A DNA stretch of 64,000 bases from Candidatus Thiothrix anitrata (GCF_017901155.1 NZ_CP072800.1:1329283-1393282), one strand, 5' to 3'; shown: positions 17,033 to 25,409, counted from the stretch's first letter. Notes: a model not told the origin generated them from the sequence alone. A program made the numbers and translations.

Positions 17033-17905
17033 TTACTTGGACTGAGCAACCATGAAGTCGACAGCCGCTTTGATTTCATCATCTGACAAGGCAGGGTTGC
17101 CACCTTTAGCAGGCATTGCGCCTTTGCCATTGATAGCCGTGTTGTACAGTGCGTCATTGCCTGTTGCAATACGTGCTGCCCACGCTGCTTTATCACCTAA
17201 CTTTGGTGAACCGGCAATGCCAATATCATGGCAGGAGAAGCAACTGCTTTTGTAAACTTTTTCACCGTCAACGCCCGCTGCTGCTGCCGGAGCCGCTGCT
17301 GCTGGAGCTGCTGCTTGTTCAGCCGGAGCCGCTGCTGCTGGAGCTGCTGCTTGTTCAGCCGGAGCCGCTGCTGCTGGAGCTGCTGCTTGTTCAGCCGGAG
17401 CCGCTGCTGCTGGAGCTTTTACTTGTGAAGATAGGTCATGTCCTGCTTTGCCTGTCATATAGACGATGGCATTACTTAACTCTTCATCCGTAATACTCGG
17501 ATCGCCACCACGCGCAGGCATGGAGTTTAAGCCATTAATGGCGTTTTTCATTAAACCATCCAAGCCATTAGCAAGACGTGAATCCCACGCGCCTTTGTCG
17601 TCAATTTTGGGAGCACCCAGTACTCCCGTTGTATGACATGCAGCACAAACAGCGTTGTATACGACTTCACCGCTACGAGCAGCTTTAACGATAGTCTTGT
17701 CAACAGCATTCACTGAGCCGATCGGTGCGATATTCGCCTCAACCACAGCAGCTTGCATGGTGGTGTCTATTTCGCCTTTAATGGAATTTTTTTCAATCGT
17801 GGTGTACAAATTATAAACAAGTACGCCAACTGCCGCGCCGAGCAAAAGCAGACCGCCGATCAGAACGGGTTTCGCCATAGGGTCGTTAGGTGTCGAGTGA
17901 GCCAC
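17033..17905 (-). CDS. Membrane-anchored dihaem cytochrome c (c5-like)
   Basis: After a short charged N-terminus comes one membrane anchor (VLIGGLLLLGAAVGVLVYNL), then two cytochrome c domains, each with a CxxCH haem site (CAACH and CFSCH) and a distal methionine in SMPARGG and AMPAKGG. A flexible linker of repeated PAAAAPAEQAAA units joins them. The protein faces the periplasm and should pass electrons between respiratory or sulfur-oxidation complexes and an oxidase. The two domains look like duplicates of a c5-type unit. A terminator follows. Confidence 0.92.
   Translation of the reverse strand: MAHSTPNDPMAKPVLIGGLLLLGAAVGVLVYNLYTTIEKNSIKGEIDTTMQAAVVEANIAPIGSVNAVDKTIVKAARSGEVVYNAVCAACHTTGVLGAPKIDDKGAWDSRLANGLDGLMKNAINGLNSMPARGGDPSITDEELSNAIVYMTGKAGHDLSSQVKAPAAAAPAEQAAAPAAAAPAEQAAAPAAAAPAEQAAAPAAAAPAAAAGVDGEKVYKSSCFSCHDIGIAGSPKLGDKAAWAARIATGNDALYNTAINGKGAMPAKGGNPALSDDEIKAAVDFMVAQSK
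17289..17417. repeat. 36-bp tandem repeat within the cytochrome linker
   Basis: Three full and one partial copies of a near-identical 36-bp unit encode the twelve-residue AEQAAAPAAAAP linker. Such perfect DNA repeats are prone to slippage, so linker length probably varies between strains. Confidence 0.9.
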
Positions 17906-18078
17906 ATTATCCTCCTGTAAACCGAGTAAAATTTGCCCGGCAATCAGTCTATCTTAAAGAAATCAGAAAATCGGGAACTGGGGGATTATATTTAATATAC
18001 CTAATATACGCTATCTATCAACGCAGAAATCTTGACATCTGTCGTACAAATGCCGTTTTACACCCGCTGAATCGTAGA

Positions 18079-18107
18079 TAGACGTGCAGCCATTCCTTGG
18101 GTATGAT
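18079..18107 (+). promoter_or_regulatory. Probable promoter of tRNA-Arg
   Basis: TATGAT is 17 bases downstream of TAGACG and about 15 bases ahead of the mature tRNA end, a good sigma-70 arrangement with a weak -35. Confidence 0.4.
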
Positions 18108-18121
18108 GCACACTCTTCAAA

Positions 18122-18197
18122 GCACCCGTAGCTCAGGGGATAGAGTATTGGCCTCCGAAGCCAAGGGTCGCTGGTTCGATTCCAGCCGGGTGCGCCA
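18122..18197 (+). tRNA. tRNA-Arg (anticodon CCG)
   Basis: The 76 bases fold as a standard tRNA: acceptor stem GCACCCG/CGGGTGC, anticodon stem TTGGC/GCCAA with loop CTCCGAA (anticodon CCG, reading CGG), T arm GCTGG-TTCGATT-CCAGC, and an encoded CCA. Debris of a mobile element lies just downstream, consistent with past use of this tRNA as an integration site. Confidence 0.97.
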
Positions 18198-18319
18198 GTT
18201 AAAACAATGACTTACGAAAGATTCAGAAAAGCAAAAAAATAGTGAGTCACCACAGAGTCACCACCAGAAAAGCCGCAACAAGTGCGACCTTTGGTCTGAG
18301 TGGTTAAAATTTGTTGTGT

Positions 18320-18511
18320 CTATGCCGCTTTCAGCACGTTGTAAACGCTTGCTACAGACATCCCCAAGGCTCCAGTATTTAGGCTTCTCATTCCTTGCGC
18401 CAGTAATTCGGTCATTTCCGCCTGTTTCGCTTGTGCTGTCGGCTTGCGTCCAGTGTATGCGTTCTCCTCTGTTGTGCCGGATTTCTTCTCTGAATAAATC
18501 TTTTCGATTTT
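18320..18511 (-). pseudogene. C-terminal fragment of a serine recombinase (resolvase/invertase)
   Basis: The minus strand reads about 64 codons ending AEMTELLAQGM ... MSVASVYNVLKAA, with YTGRKPTAQAKQ before it. This is the end of the resolvase family with its helix-turn-helix. The catalytic domain is absent and no start codon fits, so it is a relic of a mobile element next to tRNA-Arg. Confidence 0.75.
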
Positions 18512-18522
18512 ATGGATGACGC

Positions 18523-18549
18523 AAAAAAGCCGGGAACTGGCCCCGGCTT
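18523..18549 (-). terminator. Terminator downstream of the DUF433/DUF5615 pair
   Basis: On the minus strand AAGCCGGG pairs with CCCGGCTT across a short loop and is followed by a run of six T. A near-identical hairpin occurs again at 19.15 kb. Confidence 0.75.
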
Positions 18550-18628
18550 CGTTGGTGGTTTCTTGATGTTGGTCGTGCAGCTATCAGATAGTGCTCACCC
18601 GTACACCTCAAGACATGACAAATCTGGA

Positions 18629-18853
18629 TTATTCGCGAAAGTGTATAGGAGGATGCCCATACAATGCCGATAAGTCGTGAAAGTCGCTATCCTGTGTCAC
18701 CAGTATGTAACCTTCCCTTCTGGCATATTCCCAGACTCCCCCATCTGCTACCGATTCCATCCCTAACAAGGCTATTTGTGAGGATTCCGGGTAAGCATCC
18801 ACAATGGCAGGGATAACCCGTCGGGATAGGTTTTCATCCAGCAGTAGCTTCAT
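18629..18853 (-). CDS. DUF5615 PIN-like toxin, probably truncated
   Basis: MKLLLDENLSRRVIP and ILVTQDSDFHDLSALYGHPP are the signature segments of the DUF5615 PIN-like family, which pairs with DUF433 antitoxins. It has 74 residues where relatives usually have about 110: the protein stops just after GHPP, so the C-terminal part is missing and activity is doubtful. It overlaps the antitoxin gene by four bases. Confidence 0.8.
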   Translation of the reverse strand: MKLLLDENLSRRVIPAIVDAYPESSQIALLGMESVADGGVWEYARREGYILVTQDSDFHDLSALYGHPPIHFRE

Positions 18854-19086
18854 GCTGCAATCAGTACTTGCATGGAGTGTTCACGGCTTGCGGCAAATTT
18901 CAGGCAAGCGTAAATATCTGCATCCTCCAACTCAGGGAAGTCTTCCGTTATTTCTTTAGTGCTCATACCCATAGCTAACCATCCCAGCACATCGCTTACC
19001 GCAATCCGCAAACCACGGATACAAGGCTTACCGCTACGTTTGCCAGCTTCGATTGTTATCCTGTCGTTCAATGCGATTACATTCAT
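18850..19086 (-). CDS. DUF433 antitoxin
   Basis: A 78-residue DUF433 protein (ITIEAGKRSGKPCIRGLRIA, then an HTH-like VLGWLAMGMSTKEITEDFPEL). The family binds DNA and neutralises DUF5615 PIN-like toxins. AAGGGAAGG precedes the ATG. The partner toxin overlaps its stop codon. It looks intact even though the toxin is shortened. Confidence 0.85.
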   Translation of the reverse strand: MNVIALNDRITIEAGKRSGKPCIRGLRIAVSDVLGWLAMGMSTKEITEDFPELEDADIYACLKFAASREHSMQVLIAA

Positions 19087-19152
19087 TAGCTGCCTTCCCT
19101 TATGTCTTTTCGTGATTTGATTCTAGGCTGATTGCACCACCACTGCCAACAT

Positions 19153-19178
19153 AAAAAAGCCGGGAACATGCCCGACTT
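19153..19178 (-). terminator. Terminator downstream of the broken Txe gene
   Basis: On the minus strand AAGTCGGG and CCCGGCTT pair (one G-U pair) and a T-run follows. It closely resembles the hairpin at 18.53 kb. Confidence 0.65.
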
Positions 19179-19204
19179 TCGTTATGGTTGGTTGATCGAC
19201 TGCC

Positions 19205-19381
19205 CTATTTGCCGAGAGTGCCAGCACCTCCGAGCGGTTCTGGTTTACCTATCCCGGTGGCGGGATCGCCGCGCAACATTTTCTTGAGTATCTGGCATAG
19301 TTTCTTGTGCAATGTCTTATCTTTAGTGCGTAAGGCTTCGTAGACTTCCCATGTGCCGCCTTCAAATACTAAGGATTTCAT
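19205..19381 (-). pseudogene. Truncated YoeB/Txe-type toxin
   Basis: The 58 codons read MKSLVFEGGTWEVYEAL through GIGKPEPLGG, which match the first half of YoeB/Txe ribosome-dependent RNases up to the conserved GKPEPL. The frame then ends; the catalytic C-terminal half (usually following as ...SGYWSRRI) is absent. It is therefore inactive. Confidence 0.75.
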
Positions 19382-19568
19382 CTAACGTCCCTTTATCGGC
19401 AATGCGTCCTGTTCTAGCTTCATGAGTTTTCAATGATGCTGCTATCTGGCGCATCAACGGCTTGCTTTGCAGCACATAAAGCGTCTCTTGATCGCGCTCT
19501 TAATCGTCAAGGCTCATTACCAGGGTTTCTTTGCCGTTTTGCCGGGTGATTTTTACCAATAGATGCAT
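19362..19568 (-). pseudogene. YefM/Axe-type antitoxin with an internal stop
   Basis: The frame reads LVKITRQNGKETLVMSLDD, then a TAA (19500-19502) where the family has a tyrosine (DDY), then continues QETLYVLQSKPLMRQIAASL to its natural end inside the toxin gene. The N-terminus is also cut short. A single T-to-A type change at the third codon position would explain the stop. Confidence 0.72.
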
Positions 19569-19618
19569 CCAGCTACACCACGATGGTGAATTATTTTTTC
19601 TGGTGCAGCTTCATCGCT

Positions 19619-20227
19619 TTAAGCAAAAATCACCCACGTCGTTGCAATGTATTTTGCCCCGGATTTCACCACGCCTGCACGGTGCTCGTGTGTCCAGAAA
19701 GGTGGGAACAGCACCAGCTTACCTTTTTCTGGTTGTACGCTCAGGTTCTGAAACAGGAAATCGGTAGTGCCGCCTGCTTCCGCTGGCACATCATTCAAAT
19801 ACCATAATGCGACCAGTTGACGTTCAGCAAACTGATGGCTGCCCCCGTCAATGTGCCAGTGATAGTACTCACCGGGTTGGTAACGTTGCAGGTTGTAACC
19901 CATGTCCTTAAACGCGCCTTTGAAATAGGGGAAGGTTTCGCGGAATTCGCGTAATGCCAACGCCAACGAACGGTGCAGATTGTTGTCCACGTCTTTCCAG
20001 TGCGGTTTGTCATCACCACTGATGAAAATATCGGTGGTTTTTTTAATAGTCTGGTTCAAACCCGTATCCTGCCCCAAGCGTCCGGCGTATTGGTCGGCAA
20101 TATTTTGCTCAAAACGCGCCACCATGTTGTCGCACAAAAAACCGGGGATAGCATCTTTTTTCTCAAAAATGAAAGAATTGGGCGCGAGTTCACGGATGGT
20201 TTGCAGCGGTGGGCGTGATTCGGTCAT
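19619..20227 (-). CDS. 2-oxoglutarate/Fe(II) dioxygenase (prolyl 4-hydroxylase-like)
   Basis: About 202 residues from the chosen ATG. The iron site is HWHIDGG with the second His in FPPFWTHEH, and the 2-oxoglutarate ligand is likely the basic residue just after it. LVALWYLNDVPAEAGGTTDF matches the prolyl-hydroxylase fold. The substrate is unknown. The start is placed at MTESRPP; an upstream frame adds eleven residues without clear support. Confidence 0.85.
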   Translation of the reverse strand: MTESRPPLQTIRELAPNSFIFEKKDAIPGFLCDNMVARFEQNIADQYAGRLGQDTGLNQTIKKTTDIFISGDDKPHWKDVDNNLHRSLALALREFRETFPYFKGAFKDMGYNLQRYQPGEYYHWHIDGGSHQFAERQLVALWYLNDVPAEAGGTTDFLFQNLSVQPEKGKLVLFPPFWTHEHRAGVVKSGAKYIATTWVIFA

Positions 20228-20269
20228 GGCGTTTACCTGAACTTGTAAGAGTAGGGGCAATATATACCA

Positions 20270-23200
20270 TTAAAGCTGACATTCACGCCACACCGCTTCC
20301 AGTCGCTTGCTGGAGGCGGGTTTCGCTGTCCCTAACTCTTGCGCGAACAGTGAAATACGGAATTCTTCCAGCAGCCAACGGTATTCGTGGAGTTTCCCTT
20401 CGGCTTCGCTCAGGGAACGGTTGCGCTGGTTGAGCGAAGTCGAAGCCCGTTTCCACTGATCCCAAAACGGTTGCACTTGCACCCGCAAGGCGCGGTCTTT
20501 GGTCGGGTTTTCCGCCAATTTTTGCAAACGGCGTTGGATGCCCTTGAGGTAACGCGGGAAGTGGCGCAATTCGTCCGGGGTTATCGCTTCCAGAAAACCG
20601 ACGTACACCAGATGGTTCAATTGGTCATTGATGTCGTTTAACGCTTCCAGCCAGGTGGGTGGTGCTTTACTTTTCAAGGATTTGCGGATGTCGTGGTAAA
20701 GGCTTAACGTCGGGGCTAGTAAGCGTGCGGTTTCCTGCGCTTGAGCAAACACTTGCTTGCGGCATTCGCCGAGCGCGTGGGCAAAGCTATCCTGTTTGCG
20801 AATGGTGAGATAATCGGCAAATGCTTGGCGGAACACGTAGCGGGTAATGCTTTCCTTGAGTTCTTCGCACTTACCCGTCGCGGCGTATTGCAAACACATT
20901 GCCGCCATCTGCTGGGTGTGCTTCGGCACATCGCGTACTTCCGCAGGCAGTGCCAGCAGGAACAAGCGCAACACACCACGCCAATGTTGCGCGGTAGCAT
21001 CCGGTTCGTTATCAAACAGGCGAATGCTGACGCTATTGCCGTTATCCACCAGCGCAGGCCAAGTGCGCAATTTCATGCCTCCCGTTTCCAGCCAATGATT
21101 ATCGGGTAAATCGCCAAAATCCCACGCCGTAATGCCAGTGCGCTCGATGGATTGCACCGGTTGCGCTGCCAATTGGTGCTGGGTTTGTTCGCGCACTTTG
21201 CCTTTGAGCACGTCTAAATCACGCCCTGCTTTCACCACTTTGCCGCTGTCGTCGGCGACTTCAAAGCGCATTAGCAAGTGTGTCGGCAATTCCAATTCTT
21301 CCCACGCTTCGGGAGGAATTTGGCTGCCAGTCATGCGCCGCAAATGCTTTTCCACCAACACTTGCAACGGCACATCATCACTGGGTTGAATGGATTCTAG
21401 GCAAGCGCGAGCGTAATCGGGTGCGGGCACAAACTGTTTACGAACGTGTTTGGGCAAGCCGCGAATCAGTGCGGTAATTTTTTCTTCCAACATCCCCGGC
21501 ACGAGGTATTCAAAGCGTGTCGGCGCAAGCTGATTTAAACCCAGCAACGGCACGCGCACAGTCACACCATCGTCATCCGCTTTCGGGTCGAAATGGTAAC
21601 GCAACGGCAAAATCATCCCCTGCACCTGCAAGCTGTCGGGGTATTGCCCACTGCGTTCATGCCCTGCTTCGCGCTGCATCAGGTAATCGCGGGTCAAAAA
21701 CAGCAGCTTGGGATTTTTGTGTTCCGCGTGTTTGCGCCAGCGTTCAAACGAATGCCCGTTGACCACTTGCGCGGGAATTAACGGAGCGTAAAAGTCGTAC
21801 AAACGCTGTTCATCGGCGAGAATATCGCGGCGGCGACCTTTGGCTTCCAGCACTTCAATTTCGCTGATTAAATCGGCATTGTGGCGAAAAAATGGCGCGG
21901 CAGTACGGTATTCGCCGTACACCAGCGCGTGCCGGATAAAGATTTCGCGGCACACCGGCGGGTCAATGCGCCCGTAACTGACTTTGCGTTTGGGAGTAAT
22001 GGTGATGCCAAACAACGCTGTGCGTTCAAACGCGGCAACTTGCGCAGATTTTTGTTCCCAATGCGGCTCGGTGTAATGGTGGCGCAGCAAATGATCGGCG
22101 AGTTTTTCCACCCATTCCGGCTGGATTTTTGCTACCACCCGCGCATACAAACGTGAAGTTTCCACCAATTCCGCTGCCATCAGCCATTGCGGGGCTTTTT
22201 TCTTCAAGCTGGAGGCGGGGAAAATGTGGAATTTACGCCCGCCCGCGCCTAAATATTCGCGCTCTTCGTCTTTTTGCCCGATATTGCTGAGCAAACCCGT
22301 GAGCAAACTGAGATGAATGGTGTCGTAATTGATGACGGCTTCGCCATCATTTCCCCCGCGTCCCGATTTCTTATCTTCGCTCCCATCCCCCCTTGCGGGG
22401 GAAGGGCTGGGGATGGGGGGTAATAATTCCTGCAATTGGGTGTGGATGTCGTGCCATTCTTGCAAGCGCACGAACGAGAGAAATTCCTTCTTGCACAACT
22501 CGCGGAATTTGCGCTGCGACAGGTGTTTACGCTGCTCGTGGAAATAGTCCCACAGTTTCAAAAAACTCAAGAAATCGGATTCTTCGTGCTTGAAACGACT
22601 GTGTTTTTCGTCAGCAACTTGTTGCTTATCAATCGGGCGTTCACGCGGGTCTTGCAAGGTTAACGCACTGACAATAATCAGCACTTCGCGTAACGCGCCG
22701 TTATCGTGTGCCGCCAACAGCATCCGTCCGTAACGCGGGTCGAGCGGCAATTTGGCGAGTTGATGACCAATCGCGGTGACATTGTAATCGTCATCCACCG
22801 CGCCCAATTCGTACAGCAACTTGTAACCATCGCGCACCAATCGGGTATCAGGCGGCTCAACAAAGGGGAAATCCTCGACATCCGCCACCCACATCGTCGC
22901 CAATTGCAAAATGACTGCCGCCAAGTTGGTGCGCAAAATTTCCGGCTCAGTAAACAACGCCCGCTTGTTGTAATCGTCTTCGCTGTAAAGACGGATTGCG
23001 ATACCGTTACTAACCCGCCCGCACCGCCCGGAACGCTGATTTGCCGAGGCTTGCGAGACTTTTTCAATCGGTAAACGCTGCACTCCCGCCCGCCAGGAAT
23101 AGCGCGAAATCCGTGCATAGCCGCTATCCACCACGTATTTAATGCCGGGAACAGTCAGCGAGGTTTCCGCCACGTTGGTTGCCAAGACGATGCGCCGCCG

Positions 23201-24061
23201 CCCGTGTGGCTCGAAAATTCGGTGCTGTTCCTCGTTGGAAAGCCGCGCATACAACGGCAAAATTTCCGTCGCAGGTGGATGATGTTTGCGTAACGCTTCC
23301 GCCGTTTCCCGGATTTCACGCTCACCGGGCAAAAACACCAAAATATCGCCGGGAGCTTCGCGCCCCAATTCATCCACTGCGTCCAAAATCGCTTGGGTTT
23401 GGTCACGCTCAAGTTCTTCTTCCGCATCCACGTCTACCAGCGGGCGATAACGGATTTCCACCGGATAAGTGCGCCCCGACACATTAATAATCGGCGCGTT
23501 ATCAAAATGTTGCGAAAAGCGTTCGGGGTCGATGGTAGCGGAGGTGATAATAACTTTCAGGTCACGACGTTTCGGCAACAACCATTTCAAATAGCCCAGC
23601 AAAAAGTCGATATTGAGGCTGCGTTCGTGGGCTTCGTCGATAATCAGGGTGTCGTATTGGCGTAGCAACTTATCTTGCTGAATTTCCGCCAGCAAAATCC
23701 CGTCGGTCATCAATTTGATGTAACTGTCGGGCGAACAACGGTCGTGGAAACGCACCTTGTAACCGACCTGCTGCCCCAAAACCGTTTTCAGCTCTTCCGC
23801 AATCCGCGCAGCTACACTCCGCGCAGCAATCCGGCGCGGCTGGGTGTGACCGATGAAACCGTTGACCCCGCGCCCCAATTCCAAACACATTTTCGGCAAC
23901 TGGGTGGTTTTGCCCGAACCGGTTTCCCCACACAGAATCACGACTTGGTGAGTGCTGATCGCTTTGAGAATTTCTTCGCGGCGTTGCGCAACCGGCAGAT
24001 CGTCCGGGTAGGTGGGTGTGGGCAGGTTTTGCAGGCGCAGGGCACGGCGTTGGGGGTTCAC
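20270..24061 (-). CDS. hrpA: ATP-dependent RNA helicase HrpA
   Basis: HrpA is a DEAH-box helicase with roles in mRNA processing and in rescuing collided ribosomes. Motifs in order: GETGSGKTTQLPK (near residue 45), DEAHERS, SATID, the helicase C-terminal QRSGRCGR, the HA2 domain and the long DUF3418 tail. The 1263 residues match the family. A GTG start overlaps the stop of the upstream Uma2-type fragment. Two in-frame repeat-element insertions are visible (described separately). The gene is otherwise intact. Confidence 0.95.
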   Translation of the reverse strand: MNPQRRALRLQNLPTPTYPDDLPVAQRREEILKAISTHQVVILCGETGSGKTTQLPKMCLELGRGVNGFIGHTQPRRIAARSVAARIAEELKTVLGQQVGYKVRFHDRCSPDSYIKLMTDGILLAEIQQDKLLRQYDTLIIDEAHERSLNIDFLLGYLKWLLPKRRDLKVIITSATIDPERFSQHFDNAPIINVSGRTYPVEIRYRPLVDVDAEEELERDQTQAILDAVDELGREAPGDILVFLPGEREIRETAEALRKHHPPATEILPLYARLSNEEQHRIFEPHGRRRIVLATNVAETSLTVPGIKYVVDSGYARISRYSWRAGVQRLPIEKVSQASANQRSGRCGRVSNGIAIRLYSEDDYNKRALFTEPEILRTNLAAVILQLATMWVADVEDFPFVEPPDTRLVRDGYKLLYELGAVDDDYNVTAIGHQLAKLPLDPRYGRMLLAAHDNGALREVLIIVSALTLQDPRERPIDKQQVADEKHSRFKHEESDFLSFLKLWDYFHEQRKHLSQRKFRELCKKEFLSFVRLQEWHDIHTQLQELLPPIPSPSPARGDGSEDKKSGRGGNDGEAVINYDTIHLSLLTGLLSNIGQKDEEREYLGAGGRKFHIFPASSLKKKAPQWLMAAELVETSRLYARVVAKIQPEWVEKLADHLLRHHYTEPHWEQKSAQVAAFERTALFGITITPKRKVSYGRIDPPVCREIFIRHALVYGEYRTAAPFFRHNADLISEIEVLEAKGRRRDILADEQRLYDFYAPLIPAQVVNGHSFERWRKHAEHKNPKLLFLTRDYLMQREAGHERSGQYPDSLQVQGMILPLRYHFDPKADDDGVTVRVPLLGLNQLAPTRFEYLVPGMLEEKITALIRGLPKHVRKQFVPAPDYARACLESIQPSDDVPLQVLVEKHLRRMTGSQIPPEAWEELELPTHLLMRFEVADDSGKVVKAGRDLDVLKGKVREQTQHQLAAQPVQSIERTGITAWDFGDLPDNHWLETGGMKLRTWPALVDNGNSVSIRLFDNEPDATAQHWRGVLRLFLLALPAEVRDVPKHTQQMAAMCLQYAATGKCEELKESITRYVFRQAFADYLTIRKQDSFAHALGECRKQVFAQAQETARLLAPTLSLYHDIRKSLKSKAPPTWLEALNDINDQLNHLVYVGFLEAITPDELRHFPRYLKGIQRRLQKLAENPTKDRALRVQVQPFWDQWKRASTSLNQRNRSLSEAEGKLHEYRWLLEEFRISLFAQELGTAKPASSKRLEAVWRECQL
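20393..20448. repeat. REP-like element inserted in hrpA
   Basis: Two short motifs form the element: TTCCCTTCGGCTTCGCTCAG and GGTTGAGCGAAGTCGAAGCC. On the hrpA strand they encode ASTSLNQ ... SLSEAEGK. Nearly the same pair of motifs lies inside uvrD at 29.4 kb, encoding SLSEVEG and GFDSAQP. They are short repetitive sequences that stay in frame. Confidence 0.7.
22382..22417. repeat. GC-rich palindromic element inside hrpA
   Basis: CCCATCCCC and GGGGATGGG are perfect arms around an inner CCTT/AAGG core. In hrpA it encodes PIPSPSPARGDG, a low-complexity insert in the middle of the protein. It looks like a mobile palindromic repeat that kept the frame. Confidence 0.6.
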
Positions 24062-24312
24062 TGCGTATAAAACTCGTTAAGTGCCAAGCTAATTCCTAAC
24101 GTATCCAACACCAGCACATCGTCCGGTTGGCACGGCTTGCCACGCAATAACTGACGCAAACTCGCAAACAGATTGCCCGCCACCCGCGCATGGTTGAACG
24201 TACCACCCGCCATCGCATACGCCTGCCCTGCCAAGAACTCATGTTTGACATCACTCTGCGCTTCCAATAGCAGATAATCTTCACGACTAAAGCAGGGCTT
24301 TACTTGCAACAT
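24058..24312 (-). pseudogene. Uma2-family endonuclease with internal deletion
   Basis: The start (GGAGG six bases upstream) reads CFSREDYLLLEAQSDVKHEF, a typical Uma2 (DUF820) N-terminus. The last ~20 residues (VLVLDTLGISLALNEFYTQ) resemble the family's C-terminus. The middle 100 or so residues, with the nuclease core, are missing, giving 84 residues. The stop overlaps the GTG start of hrpA, so it may now act as a translated leader for hrpA. Confidence 0.7.
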
Positions 24313-24443
24313 CAACATCCTCCGCAGGATTACGTGGCTGGAGGCACAGTATAGCGGTTACGACCTCAATCCGAAATGTTCTTCCAATACCGCCGCTTGT
24401 TCGTGTGGCGCAAGGGTGAGCTGGGTAGCGATGCCCCGGCTTG

Positions 24444-25355
24444 CTACACATACCGAAACGGCACATTGATCAGCTTTTCGCTCACCAAGCCAAGCCGCTC
24501 GTTATTGCTGACAACAATCCCATAAGGGCATTGGTATTCCTCGATGAAACTGTGAATACCCTTTAGGTCACGCAGCGATACGGTTTGCTTGTACTTGATT
24601 TCTATCGGTAACAAGCCAAACTCGCCTTCCAGCACCAAATCCACCTCCGCTCCGGCACTGGTGCGGTAATGGTAGTAATCAAACAGGATACCCTGCGCAT
24701 TCAGCCCCCGGATCAGGTTTTCAATCACCATCGTTTCCCACGAATGCCCCATTTGCGGATGCGCGAGCAAATCATTTTGGGTATGCAGGTGCAGGAAATG
24801 GTGCAATAAACCCGAATCCCGCAAATAACCTTTAGGGTGTTTGACGATGCGCTTAGCGGCATTCTTCTCATACGGTGGAATGTGCCGCCAGATGAATGTA
24901 CCGTGGGCGATCCTGAAATATTCGCGCACTGTCGGCGGTGAGATGCCCAATGTCCGCGCCACGTCAGAATAATTGATGATCGTCCCCGACAATTGCGCCA
25001 GCATTTGCAGGAATAACTGATACTTTTCACGTTGCAAGCTAGGAAACAGGCGCAAAATATCGCGTTCCAGATAGGTTTTGACGTAGTTCTGCATCCACAA
25101 CTTGTGAAAACGGACATTGTTTTTCAGCCAAGGTTCGGGATAGCCCCCGCGCAACCAATAATCATGGTGCTGTTGCAAATCGGTGTTGCTGGGTTGCAAA
25201 CTGGCAAAATCTGTCAGCAAACGCCGCGACTGGATCAGTTCATACAAGCCGGAGGGCGGTTGTGCAAATGCCTCGCTCATCGTCAACGGCGCAATCTCCA
25301 CCATTGCCACGCGCCCCGCCAGACTTTCTGAAAATGCAGTAAAGTGTCTTTCCAT
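24444..25355 (-). CDS. DUF4143 protein lacking its AAA ATPase half
   Basis: The 303 residues begin MERHFTAFSESLAGRVAMVE, which aligns with about residue 125 of the full-length relative at 2.7 kb, so the Walker A and B region is absent. The remainder is complete: HTH-like middle, YLRDSGLLHHFL, and the nuclease-like tail (SAGAEVDLVLEGEFG ... LPIEIKYKQ). TTACAAGGT directly before the ATG is shared with the full-length gene's start region. This suggests an in-frame internal deletion that kept the original start signals. It may be inactive or act as a regulator. Confidence 0.75.
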   Translation of the reverse strand: MERHFTAFSESLAGRVAMVEIAPLTMSEAFAQPPSGLYELIQSRRLLTDFASLQPSNTDLQQHHDYWLRGGYPEPWLKNNVRFHKLWMQNYVKTYLERDILRLFPSLQREKYQLFLQMLAQLSGTIINYSDVARTLGISPPTVREYFRIAHGTFIWRHIPPYEKNAAKRIVKHPKGYLRDSGLLHHFLHLHTQNDLLAHPQMGHSWETMVIENLIRGLNAQGILFDYYHYRTSAGAEVDLVLEGEFGLLPIEIKYKQTVSLRDLKGIHSFIEEYQCPYGIVVSNNERLGLVSEKLINVPFRYV

Positions 25356-25394
25356 ACCTTGTAATTTAAAACGTTAACTTTCATTTTACAAGGT
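25356..25394. repeat. Inverted repeat at the start of the DUF4143 gene
   Basis: ACCTTGTAA and TTACAAGGT are perfect 9-bp arms around 21 bases. One arm ends directly at the start codon, as in the longer inverted repeat at the relative's start at 2.67 kb. Confidence 0.55.
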
Positions 25395-25409
25395 AAAGAT
25401 GCCACACAC

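Noticed and set aside
17149-17493. Leu/Cys-rich plus-strand frame opposite the cytochrome linker
   Set aside because: It is the complement of the Ala-rich tandem repeat and has no start signals; an artefact of the repeat.
18122-18197. Second copy of the tRNA-Arg 3' end as an attachment site
   Set aside because: I looked through the downstream 1.5 kb and found no repeat of the T arm and acceptor end, so no att pair can be claimed within the window.
24330-24444. Short frame ending in HFGLRS downstream of the DUF4143 gene
   Set aside because: A 25-codon minus-strand frame looks protein-like but has no family, start or context; too short to call.
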